Assembly: GCA_964528425.1 (NCBI GenBank)
Contig: CAZGTD010000004.1
Location: 45,613-109,612 of the forward strand
Direction of reading: 5' to 3'
Length of the DNA: 64,000 bases
From: UBA3263 sp964528425
Lineage (GTDB): Bacteria > Bacteroidota > Bacteroidia > Bacteroidales > Muribaculaceae
Both the position numbers and the translations under genes were made by a program. Positions 27,494 to 35,921 of the stretch are shown one piece after another; within the stretch, counting starts at the first letter, position 1, and each line of letters begins with the position of its first letter. The notes under the pieces were generated by a model, which saw only the letters and a list, made by a program, of their open reading frames with translations, was not told the origin of the DNA and ran no database searches.

Positions 27494-27524
27494 TTTGGTA
27501 TTTGACCGAATTTTAGTAACTTTG
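27494..27524 (+). promoter_or_regulatory. Promoter of the CHASE2-caspase operon
   Basis: TTTG at 27494-27497, 19-base spacer, TAACTTTG at 27517-27524: full consensus. The leader is about 20-25 bases. I see no other consensus promoter until 37.39 kb, so all seven genes may depend on it. Confidence 0.75.
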
Positions 27525-27550
27525 CACCAGGACTATTCGTAAACACAATC

Positions 27551-28738
27551 ATGCAGTCAGGTCAAAAAGCTGATACTCAGCAAATTTCCCTCTCTAATTC
27601 TCCTAAAAAGGATTCATTAAGCCGGCGCCTTATCCAGGCCTCGCTCATAACGCTACTGGCCTACCTGTTATCGCTGCTGTTTACTCAGCCGTTTACATTC
27701 TCTGCCGGCACTATGCTGTCCGGCGCAGAAAAAAACGATTTCAACCTTACCGATTTCTACAACATAGTTGCGGATTCACGGCCTATACGGTCGTTGGATT
27801 CCGATATTCTCATAGTTGACATTGCCGACGCCGAACGCGAAGACATTGCCGATATTCTTGCCATGATGGGCGATATGAAGCCGGCTGCCGTAGGGTTAGA
27901 TGTTACCTTCAACGATCCCCGCCCTGACGACGGCCGCCTGATAGACGCGATAACAAATTGCCCGAACCCGGTTTTGGCTATCGGTGTCAGCGAGGCTCCC
28001 GGCAGCAAAGGCAAATTTTTGGTCGACGATTACTCCTATTTTTATCCGGAGCTGCGCAATAGCATCTCTCACGGGGTAATAAACCTGCCCAGCAAGTTCA
28101 GCGGCGCAACAATCCGCTCCTTTATGCCGGAATTCATCGCCGCCAACGGCGACACGCTCAGTTCAATGGCGCTTTCTCTGGCCCGGGCAGTTAATCCCGA
28201 AGCCGCCCGCAAATTGAAAGCCCGCAGCGACAAAACTCTGCTCATTGACTTCCCCAGCCGCACCTTCACTGTAATCCCATGGTATGCAGTCCCCGACAAT
28301 GCCGAACAGATTGAAGGGAAAATCGTGCTCATCGGCTCAATGGCTGAAACCGAAGATGCCCACGCCACCCCGGTCAACAACAAAATGTCGGGAGTACTGA
28401 TTCATGCCTATGCCACCAGCACTATTCTCCGCGGCGCAGAATATAAGGCCGTCGGACGGGCCATTAACATGGCAATTGCCTTTGTGCTCTGCTTTCTGCT
28501 CTGCCTGAATAATCTCAGTTACAAAACCCCGGCGCGCGGATTGTGGCTAAGACTCATTCAGCTCGGTTGCCTTTACCTGATATTGCGCATAGGATACTAC
28601 ATGTTTGTCGATAAGCACATAATTGTTGACTTCTCGGAAACGATTCTTATGCTTGCGTTCGGATTCTTCGCGCTCGACATCTGGGCCGGTCTGCAATATT
28701 ACTGCACCAAGTTTTATCATAAGCTAAAGAAAAAATAA
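27551..28738 (+). CDS. CHASE2-domain membrane protein without output domain
   Basis: 395 residues. An N-terminal membrane helix (about 28-46) is followed by an extracytoplasmic CHASE2 domain (about 60-290: ILIVDIADAEREDIADIL, PAAVGLDVTFNDPRPDD, IEGKIVLIGSM), then three closely spaced helices (about 300-375) and a short basic tail. CHASE2 sensors normally end in a cyclase, kinase or GGDEF domain; none is present here, so it must act through partners. Head of the operon containing the caspase. Role as a periplasmic sensor or anchor is inference. Confidence 0.82.
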   Translation: MQSGQKADTQQISLSNSPKKDSLSRRLIQASLITLLAYLLSLLFTQPFTFSAGTMLSGAEKNDFNLTDFYNIVADSRPIRSLDSDILIVDIADAEREDIADILAMMGDMKPAAVGLDVTFNDPRPDDGRLIDAITNCPNPVLAIGVSEAPGSKGKFLVDDYSYFYPELRNSISHGVINLPSKFSGATIRSFMPEFIAANGDTLSSMALSLARAVNPEAARKLKARSDKTLLIDFPSRTFTVIPWYAVPDNAEQIEGKIVLIGSMAETEDAHATPVNNKMSGVLIHAYATSTILRGAEYKAVGRAINMAIAFVLCFLLCLNNLSYKTPARGLWLRLIQLGCLYLILRIGYYMFVDKHIIVDFSETILMLAFGFFALDIWAGLQYYCTKFYHKLKKK

Positions 28739-28761
28739 ACTTTTAAATATTAATAACAACG

Positions 28762-29601
28762 ATGCATAGATTTCTACTTCTGATAGCGGCCCTCTGCATG
28801 ACCGTTGCCGGAATAAAAGCCGAATACATTGTTCAGTCGGTAACCGGCACCGTTGAACTATCGCACAACAACAAGTCTGCCGCGCTTAAAAAGGGCATGG
28901 CGCTTGCTCCGACCGACATGATTAAGCTCGGTAACGGAGCGTCGATCGACATTTTCGACTCCGCCGACTCGAAAATATACACGGCAAATGCTTCCGGACT
29001 CTATAGCGTGTCGCGTTTGATTTTCGACGCACGCCGCAAAGCCCGGTCTAATGCATCGTCGATCCACGGCAAATTGCGGCTAACCAAAGGCAAAGAGCCC
29101 GAAGGAGTAGTTTTTGTTGAAAAAGGCAAAGTTACCCGCGCCCTGACCATTTATGATCCGGAGGCACAGAACATGCAGATGGACATCGACAAACTTTCGC
29201 GGCGCCTTTATTCGCTTCTGCGCGATTCGTTGGGTCAGACAACCGTTCAGCCCGACGCAACAGTGCTTAGCCAGCGGATAGAGCCCGACGGCCTCAGTTT
29301 CATGGTTGAAAACACCTTATCTTATCCAATATATTTCAATGTTTTCAAAATCAACGGAAATAACGGTTCGGTAACCATTTCCGAGCTCGGTCAACCCGTT
29401 GGCTCCTATGCTATTCTACCGACTCAGTTCCTGGCTCGGGAGCAGCGTGCCGGACTTGCAACCGACGAGCTCCACATAATGATTATGTCAGACTTCTTTT
29501 TCGATATCGATGAGCTCCTGGCGGGACTCAATGCCCTGATTGATAAAAATGAAGAAATCACCGATACAGAAAATATTCCGATATACCTACTGCCTCTCTG
29601 A
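28762..29601 (+). CDS. Exported FecR-like protein
   Basis: 279 residues. Signal peptide to about residue 20 (AGIKA). A FecR-like beta-rich region (about 22-80: VQSVTGTVELSHNN, LKKGMALAPTDMIKLGNGA) is followed by an uncharacterised C-terminal half. FecR-CHASE2 neighbours are known from other phyla, where the FecR-like domain probably binds surface or cell-wall components. It lies 23 bases after the CHASE2 gene and 58 before the next start. Confidence 0.68.
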   Translation: MHRFLLLIAALCMTVAGIKAEYIVQSVTGTVELSHNNKSAALKKGMALAPTDMIKLGNGASIDIFDSADSKIYTANASGLYSVSRLIFDARRKARSNASSIHGKLRLTKGKEPEGVVFVEKGKVTRALTIYDPEAQNMQMDIDKLSRRLYSLLRDSLGQTTVQPDATVLSQRIEPDGLSFMVENTLSYPIYFNVFKINGNNGSVTISELGQPVGSYAILPTQFLAREQRAGLATDELHIMIMSDFFFDIDELLAGLNALIDKNEEITDTENIPIYLLPL

Positions 29602-29659
29602 TTTCAATTTACTGCCGAATATTCACACATTACATTTCACACACCCCCCCAATTTTATA

Positions 29660-31732
29660 ATGAAACCATTCAAGTCAATAGCAGCCATCGCACTGATATT
29701 TTCCGTTGCAGCATCCTACGCGCAATCTGCCGACCCGGACTATCACTTCAAGCTACCTGAAACTCCGCTCAACACCTCGCGCTTCGCCTACACCATATAT
29801 TCCAACTCTCCCAAAAGCATCTACACCCTGGTGGGCCGCCCGGTAATTAACATGCCGGACCGCATTTCAGGCATTTCGTTCAGCCCCACCGGACGAACCT
29901 GCGCGGTAATAACCACCGACAACAAAGGCCGTAACCGCCTGAGCATCATTAACCCGGCAAAGTTTAACGACGTTTTGCGCAAATTCTCCAGGTCGAAACT
30001 CGGCAACCCCTATTCAGCCATCTATACCCCCGACGCTCTGAATCTGCTTGTGGCTACCGACAGCGTTCTGCAGATTCTCGATGCCCGCAAATATTTCAGC
30101 AAGGGGACCATGCCTCTCAAGCATATTGCTAAAGATATGGTGCTCAGCAAAAACGGCTACCACCTGGCAACGACCGACGGCCAGAGAGTCACCGTTTATA
30201 ACTTCGACGATAAAACCGTCCGCCACTCATGGGATTTTGAAACCGGTGTTAACGACATGAAGTTTTCCGACGACGACTCGGAACTGGCAATCGCCACCGA
30301 CGACGGCCAGGTAAGCATCTACGACACCCGCACATTCATCATCAAAAATACCCTCGATAACGTAGGCGATGCAACGGCAATAAGCTATAATCTCGACGGC
30401 AAATACATGGCCGTTGCCCAGTCGCCCGAAAGCATCGTAACCGTTAACCTGCTCGAACCCGAAACCGACCGCCAGACCATCAGCGTTGAAAACGGGGGCG
30501 TTTCCGACATAGTGTTCCTCCCCGACACCAAGTCCAACATACTGCTGGCCTACACTACCCAGAAAGCCGTTGACCTACGCCGCATGGAGTACCTGAAGCC
30601 ATACTACAACAAGCTGGTCAACGACGAAGTTAACCGCTTGATGAACGAGTGGTTAAAGCGTATGCCCGACGAATCGCTCGAAGATTACCGTGCGCGTGTT
30701 AACGACGAAACCCGCGCAAAACAGCGTCGCCTGTTTGAAGATGAAGTTGCCACCCGTCTGGCCCCGGATATGCTCTCAATGGCTGAAGTTACCCTTGGTC
30801 AATACGATAAACGCCACGAACTGCTTGAGGTTAACTTCTCCAATATGCCCTCAATTTACCTCCCCGTAAAGAACGACGACATCGAATACTTTACCAGCGG
30901 CGAGAATCTCACCTTCAATAACGCCCGCTACGCGGTTAACAATAGCGACCGCTTTGAAATGATTTATGCCGAAGTACTTAACTCCACCGACGGCAAAACC
31001 TACATCTACAACAATATCGAAGGGGCAGAACTTAACTTCATGAACAACGATGATGAAGAGGAAGTTTCGCTGGCCCTGATCGAACAGCAGCAGATGGAGG
31101 AGATTCGCCTGCGCGAACTGCAGGAACAGGTTGTTAAGGAAGCCAAAAACCAGAATATTATATCTGACCACACCAACATTAACGTTTCGAGCGAAGTTGT
31201 GCCCGACTATGATGCCAACGGCAACCGCATTCTCAACTATAAGGTCAAATATACCTATGAAGTCGACCCCGGCTTCACCGCCAAAGAAGACTTCGGCCCC
31301 GGCAAATACCACGTTGAGCAATCGGGCGCGGCGTCTTCAATGCTCGAAATTGTACGCAAATCGCTCGAAGGAGAATTGGCCAACTACGTTAAGGAAGGCA
31401 AGAAAGTAAACGTTCAGATTTCGGGCACCGCCGACTCCAGCCCTATCGTCGGAAAAATCATTTACGACGGCATCTACGGCGAATTTGAAGACGAACCGAT
31501 CTACAACAACGGCGAACTTACCGTAGTGACCATCACTCCCAAAGGCCGAATCACCGAAAACGAACAACTCGCATTCCTGCGCGCCCAGGGCGTTAAAAAC
31601 TTCCTTGAAACCAACGTTAAGGAACTCCAGCAAATGAGGAGTAACTACCGCATTGACATTAACGTTACCGAAGGTAAGGGAAGTCAATTCCGCCGAATCA
31701 CCGCTGAAATTACTTTTGTTGACGCATTTTAA
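29660..31732 (+). CDS. Exported WD40-like propeller with C-terminal OmpA-like domain
   Basis: 690 residues from ATG 29660 (MKPFKSIAAIALIFS), which gives a signal peptide cut near AYAQ (about 22). Residues 60-310 show WD40-like repeats (GISFSPTGRTCAVITTDN, NDMKFSDDDSELAIATDDG, ISYNLDGKYMAVAQSPE). A charged helical middle with EQQQMEEIRLRELQEQ follows, and the final 190 residues resemble an OmpA-type domain (NVQISGTADSSPI, FLRAQGVKNFLE). It looks like a periplasmic scaffold that could hold the caspase or the FecR-like protein at the peptidoglycan. The longer upstream frame overlaps the preceding gene and lacks a signal peptide, so I reject it. Confidence 0.75.
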   Translation: MKPFKSIAAIALIFSVAASYAQSADPDYHFKLPETPLNTSRFAYTIYSNSPKSIYTLVGRPVINMPDRISGISFSPTGRTCAVITTDNKGRNRLSIINPAKFNDVLRKFSRSKLGNPYSAIYTPDALNLLVATDSVLQILDARKYFSKGTMPLKHIAKDMVLSKNGYHLATTDGQRVTVYNFDDKTVRHSWDFETGVNDMKFSDDDSELAIATDDGQVSIYDTRTFIIKNTLDNVGDATAISYNLDGKYMAVAQSPESIVTVNLLEPETDRQTISVENGGVSDIVFLPDTKSNILLAYTTQKAVDLRRMEYLKPYYNKLVNDEVNRLMNEWLKRMPDESLEDYRARVNDETRAKQRRLFEDEVATRLAPDMLSMAEVTLGQYDKRHELLEVNFSNMPSIYLPVKNDDIEYFTSGENLTFNNARYAVNNSDRFEMIYAEVLNSTDGKTYIYNNIEGAELNFMNNDDEEEVSLALIEQQQMEEIRLRELQEQVVKEAKNQNIISDHTNINVSSEVVPDYDANGNRILNYKVKYTYEVDPGFTAKEDFGPGKYHVEQSGAASSMLEIVRKSLEGELANYVKEGKKVNVQISGTADSSPIVGKIIYDGIYGEFEDEPIYNNGELTVVTITPKGRITENEQLAFLRAQGVKNFLETNVKELQQMRSNYRIDINVTEGKGSQFRRITAEITFVDAF

Positions 31733-31741
31733 TTCTCAAAA

Positions 31742-34375
31742 ATGATTCTTAAAAAAATACTTTTTTTCTTATTCCTGACCTGTGCGGCCACCGCAGCCGT
31801 AGTGGCCGCGCCGGGCTCGACTCCTGCTACCGATGAACCCAACGAACCAACTGCTGACTTGCCGGCGGAATCGCCGGCTGAACCCGCATCGGAAATCATC
31901 ACGCCCGATTCCCTGGCCACTATCGCCGCAGAAAAATTCACCGCATACCACAACCGAAAATTCGACGGTGAAGAACCGGAAACTCTCTATCCGGCAGCCC
32001 TCGACCTCTATACCACTACTGTTGAGACCCTGAAGCTTCAGAATCCCGGCAGCCGCGGCTATCTGCAATGCAAAGATATTCTCCGGCAGATTAACGACGA
32101 TTTGCTTCGTGGTGCCTTTTTCTACTCATCGCGCAGTCAACAGGCCGAACTCAACACTTTTGCGCGCGCCTATCTCGACACTCAGCTGCTGGAGCAGATG
32201 GCCGACGTGCGCTGGAATCGCGACGAAAATATTTTTCCCTCAATCTGCTATATAGCCGCATCCAACGCCTACAACACCCGCGACTGGAATAACGCCCTGA
32301 ACTACTTTAAGCTCTACCTTTCGACCGGTGCAACCGAACGCCGCGAGCAGGTCTACCAATTCATGGGCAATGCTGCAATCGAAGCCAAGAACTATCCGGT
32401 AGCGATTGCGGTTATGCAGGAAGCCATAAAACAGTATCCCACCAACGAAACTATGGCCATGATTGGCTGCCAGGCATGTGTTGACGGCGGCCACGCCCAG
32501 TTCCTCCAGGAGTTTCTTACCCATGCGCTCGCCCTCAAGCCTAACGATACTCGCCTGCTCATGCTCCAGGGTCAACTCTACGAGGATGAACATAACTATC
32601 GCGGCGCCATTGACATCTATACCACCATCGACGATCTCTCGCCGAATATGCTGAGCGTTGCCAAACACCAGGGCATGAGCTACTACAACCTTGCCGTAAC
32701 CGCTTTCAATAAGGCAAAGAACGAAGAGAACGAAAAAGAAGCCAAGCGGCTGCGCCGTCAGGCCCGCAACTACTTCGATGCTGCGGCAATGAAATTCCGC
32801 TCCGTACTCGAAACCGACCCAACTTCGGTAAAATACCTGCGCGCACTGGGCGTTTGCTACCTTTGTCTGGAAGATAAATCTTCGTTTGCCGAGATTAACG
32901 CACGCCTTTCGGCTATGGGTCAAGACCCGCTTGAAAACGTGTTTATGCCCCCGATGATGAGCGCTTCGGAAACCGGCGGCAAAAATATCGCATCGTCCAA
33001 TCTGGCCGATGCAAACGTAAGCGTCGATGCTCCCAACTACTCGGAATTCTCGAGAAAATACCTTACCGAACGTCTTGGAAAATGGGCGAAGCAGGGAGAA
33101 TTCGAACCCGGCAACAAATACGCCGAACGCGTAAACCCCACGACTATTGCAGCCGAAAGGAGCCGTCTGGAGCGCGAATGTGCCGACACCTACCTGAAAG
33201 AATACGGCGGTAACCTCAGGCTCAACAATCTCGCTCTCTCGCCCTACAATCCTCAAGACGAAGTCTTTCAGATTACCACCAACTACGGTCCCATAGTAAT
33301 TCACGTTCCCCTGAAAAATCAGGAGGCCGAAAACTTCAAGGCCGTTTTTGAAGGCATTGATATTCGCTCGCCGCGATACTACATTGACGAAGAAGGCGTT
33401 AAAATAGCCTCCGCAACAATCGTTACCCCCGCCGGAAAATCATATACCTTCGACAATGCAAAGGCTCTGGCATATCATGAAGCGCCCAAAGTCGACATAG
33501 ACTTCAACTCAATCTTGCGCGACAACAGTTCCGCCTCGAAATCAACGGCAAACCGCTCAACCGAGGTTGTACGCATCCAGCGCAAGAGCGACGTTGACGA
33601 AAAGATTCCCCACAATAACAAAGTAGACGAAAATCGCCTGGCTCTGATCATAGCCAACGAAAACTACCAGAACACAGCTAAAGTTGCCTCCGCCTATAAC
33701 GACGGTCTGGCAATGAAAGAATACTGCAAGGAAGTTCTCGGAATGCCCGAGCGCAATATTATTTATCTTAACGATGCCACACTCGGACAAACCTACGGCG
33801 CCATCCGCAATCTGCGCGACCGCGTTGAAGCGCTCGACGGAAAGGCCGAAGTTCTTGTTTACTACGCCGGCCATGGTTTCCCCGACGAACGGTCGAAGAA
33901 TGCCTACATCCTGCCGGTCGACGGCTTCGCAACCGCACCCGAAAGCAGCCTGGAGCTGTCAAAGTTCTACGACAACCTCGGTAAGATGAACGCAGCAAGC
34001 GTCATGGTCTTCCTCGACGCCTGTTTCAGCGGCGCGCAGCGCGATGCATCGAACGAAATGATTGCCGACGCCCGCTCGGTAGTTATCAAACCAAAAGAAA
34101 CCGCCCCGAAGGGAAACATGATGGTTTTCAGTGCGGCGTCAGGCAACGAAACCGCCCTGCCTTATGCGGAGAAAAACCACGGTCTGTTCACATATTATAT
34201 CCTCAAGCACCTGCAGGAGACCAAGGGTAACACAACCCCCAAAGAACTCGCCGATTACGTTATTAGCAACGTTAAGCGCCAGAGTAACTTTATCAACTCC
34301 AAGCCGCAAACGCCAACGGTTAACCTGTCGGGCAACATGTCGCAGCTGTGGTCAACAATGAAAATGCGGCCATGA
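31742..34375 (+). CDS. Exported TPR-caspase (peptidase C14-like)
   Basis: 877 residues. Signal peptide (about 1-23), Pro/Glu-rich linker (25-55), TPR-like helices (about 80-400), an unassigned beta-rich domain (about 430-600), then a caspase-fold domain (632-850). The catalytic pair is clear: His711 in VYYAGHG and Cys761 in FLDACFSG. The sequence LALIIANENYQNT opens the domain as in bacterial metacaspase-like proteins. Presence of a signal peptide puts this Cys protease outside the cytoplasm, which is uncommon. The stop overlaps the DUF4384 gene start (ATGA), so the two products are probably made together. Cleavage specificity and substrate are unknown. Confidence 0.88.
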   Translation: MILKKILFFLFLTCAATAAVVAAPGSTPATDEPNEPTADLPAESPAEPASEIITPDSLATIAAEKFTAYHNRKFDGEEPETLYPAALDLYTTTVETLKLQNPGSRGYLQCKDILRQINDDLLRGAFFYSSRSQQAELNTFARAYLDTQLLEQMADVRWNRDENIFPSICYIAASNAYNTRDWNNALNYFKLYLSTGATERREQVYQFMGNAAIEAKNYPVAIAVMQEAIKQYPTNETMAMIGCQACVDGGHAQFLQEFLTHALALKPNDTRLLMLQGQLYEDEHNYRGAIDIYTTIDDLSPNMLSVAKHQGMSYYNLAVTAFNKAKNEENEKEAKRLRRQARNYFDAAAMKFRSVLETDPTSVKYLRALGVCYLCLEDKSSFAEINARLSAMGQDPLENVFMPPMMSASETGGKNIASSNLADANVSVDAPNYSEFSRKYLTERLGKWAKQGEFEPGNKYAERVNPTTIAAERSRLERECADTYLKEYGGNLRLNNLALSPYNPQDEVFQITTNYGPIVIHVPLKNQEAENFKAVFEGIDIRSPRYYIDEEGVKIASATIVTPAGKSYTFDNAKALAYHEAPKVDIDFNSILRDNSSASKSTANRSTEVVRIQRKSDVDEKIPHNNKVDENRLALIIANENYQNTAKVASAYNDGLAMKEYCKEVLGMPERNIIYLNDATLGQTYGAIRNLRDRVEALDGKAEVLVYYAGHGFPDERSKNAYILPVDGFATAPESSLELSKFYDNLGKMNAASVMVFLDACFSGAQRDASNEMIADARSVVIKPKETAPKGNMMVFSAASGNETALPYAEKNHGLFTYYILKHLQETKGNTTPKELADYVISNVKRQSNFINSKPQTPTVNLSGNMSQLWSTMKMRP

Positions 34376-35241
34376 AAAAGCTCAGAACCGTAATTTTAGC
34401 AATCGCCGCACTCGCAGCCGCGTTGCCGGCCCACGCCGACAAAAAGCTCACCGGCACCGCCGTTTACTACGGCGATGACAACGACACTCCGGCCGACGCC
34501 AAGCGAAAGGCGCTCGAAATGGCCCGCATCAACGCTTTGGCGCGTGAGTTCGGCACAGTGTTGACCCAGACGACAATTCAACGCGATGAAAACTCAAACG
34601 GCAGCGAAAACAACTACTTTGCGAGTCTATCGGCAGCCGAAGTTAAAGGAGAATGGCTTGGCGACGTAGGCGAGCCCAAATTTAACGTTGAGCTCAGCAC
34701 CGACGGCCTCTACGTTGTTAGCTGCACTGTTACCATCAATGCCAAGCAACTCTCGAACAAGGCTCCCGAGTTCTACGCAATGCCTCTGCGCAACGGCTTC
34801 ACCGACAAATTTGAATCAACCGATTTCCGTAGCGGCGACGAAATGTATCTGAAATTCACCGCTCCGGTCAATGGCTTCGTGGCTGCATATCTGGTTTGCG
34901 ACAAAGAGGTTGCCACTCTGCTCCCCTACCTGTCGTCAACCTCCGGAAAATGCGCCGTCAGGGCCAACCGCGACTATGTTTTCTTTTCTGAGTCAAAAGG
35001 CGAAACGGTTTTCGGCACACCCGACGAATATATCCTTCAAACCGATAAACCGGTTGAACATAACGAACTCTACGTGCTTTTCTCGCCCAACGAATTTTCA
35101 AAAGCCCTCGACTCCGACAATGGCGAGAACCTTCCGCGGGTTCAAACCTACGAAAAATTCTCGAAATGGCTCGCCAAACTGCGCCGCGCCGATGACGAAA
35201 TGGGAGTTAAGAAATTCAACATCGTAATCACAAACAAATAA
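34372..35241 (+). CDS. Exported DUF4384-like partner of the caspase
   Basis: 289 residues from ATG 34372, overlapping the caspase stop by 4 bases. Signal peptide ends PAHA (about 22). Residues 25-130 resemble an LPP20/FlgT-N-type fold (ADAKRKALEMARINALA), followed by a DUF4384-like beta-domain (about 150-250: FRSGDEMYLKFTAPVNGFVAAYLVC reads as one strand series). DUF4384 is often fused to or next to caspase-like peptidases, which supports a working unit with the preceding gene. Function unknown; substrate recognition or scaffolding are possible. Confidence 0.72.
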   Translation: MKKLRTVILAIAALAAALPAHADKKLTGTAVYYGDDNDTPADAKRKALEMARINALAREFGTVLTQTTIQRDENSNGSENNYFASLSAAEVKGEWLGDVGEPKFNVELSTDGLYVVSCTVTINAKQLSNKAPEFYAMPLRNGFTDKFESTDFRSGDEMYLKFTAPVNGFVAAYLVCDKEVATLLPYLSSTSGKCAVRANRDYVFFSESKGETVFGTPDEYILQTDKPVEHNELYVLFSPNEFSKALDSDNGENLPRVQTYEKFSKWLAKLRRADDEMGVKKFNIVITNK

Positions 35242-35268
35242 TATCCAACCATTAATCCAAACTAAATT

Positions 35269-35901
35269 ATGAAAAAACTATTTATGGCGATTCTGGCCAT
35301 CTGTCTGGCCTGTGGTTCCGCTAACGCCGAGCTGACAAAAAAGCAGCAAAAACGGGTCGACAAAGAAGTTAAGGCCAAAATGAAAGAATATAAAAAGGAA
35401 GGCTGGAAGCTTTTCGGTTCTTCGCGCACTATGGAATCGGCTCTTGAAAAACACATTGAAAAACTCGAAACCCTCGGCGACGATGCCTTTGAACAGGTTG
35501 GCTTTGCCGGCAACTTTAAGTCAAAGAGCGTAGGCCACCAGCAGGCAATCAACAATGCCTGCATCGAATATGCCGGCAAAGCCGGCTCGGCAGTGCGCGG
35601 TAACGTAACCGCCGACCTAAAGGCCAACGGCTCCGATGTCGACGACGAATTCGAACACTTCTATGCCGCCTACCAGCGTTTGGTTGAACGCGAAATCCAG
35701 AACGAAATGGACGAAAGTTTTTCCGTTATCAGAGACCAAGGCAACGGCACCTACGAAATGCAGGTTTTCTTCATCGTTAACGAAAACGCCGCCGCAAAGG
35801 CTCGCGAACGTGCTGCAAAAGCAGCTATGAAAGATAGCCAGATTGCTCAGCAACACGCCTCGACTATTTCCGACTACGTTCGCAAGGCTTTTGAACGCTA
35901 A
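35269..35901 (+). CDS. Small exported LPP20-like protein
   Basis: 210 residues. Signal peptide ends GSANA (about 20). The remainder is Lys/Glu/Ala-rich and mostly helical, with a central region (QQAINNACIEYAGKAGSAV) in the style of LPP20/FlgT-like proteins, and a helical tail (AAAKARERAAKAAMKD). No catalytic motif. It lies 27 bases after the DUF4384 gene and 20 before the transglutaminase-like gene. Not firmly recognised. Confidence 0.6.
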   Translation: MKKLFMAILAICLACGSANAELTKKQQKRVDKEVKAKMKEYKKEGWKLFGSSRTMESALEKHIEKLETLGDDAFEQVGFAGNFKSKSVGHQQAINNACIEYAGKAGSAVRGNVTADLKANGSDVDDEFEHFYAAYQRLVEREIQNEMDESFSVIRDQGNGTYEMQVFFIVNENAAAKARERAAKAAMKDSQIAQQHASTISDYVRKAFER

Positions 35902-35921
35902 CTTTCTGCCAAGGAAACGCA

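Noticed and set aside
32240..33304. 354-residue minus-strand ORF inside the caspase gene
   Set aside because: Antisense frame of a recognised TPR-caspase; no motif, no signal, no promoter.
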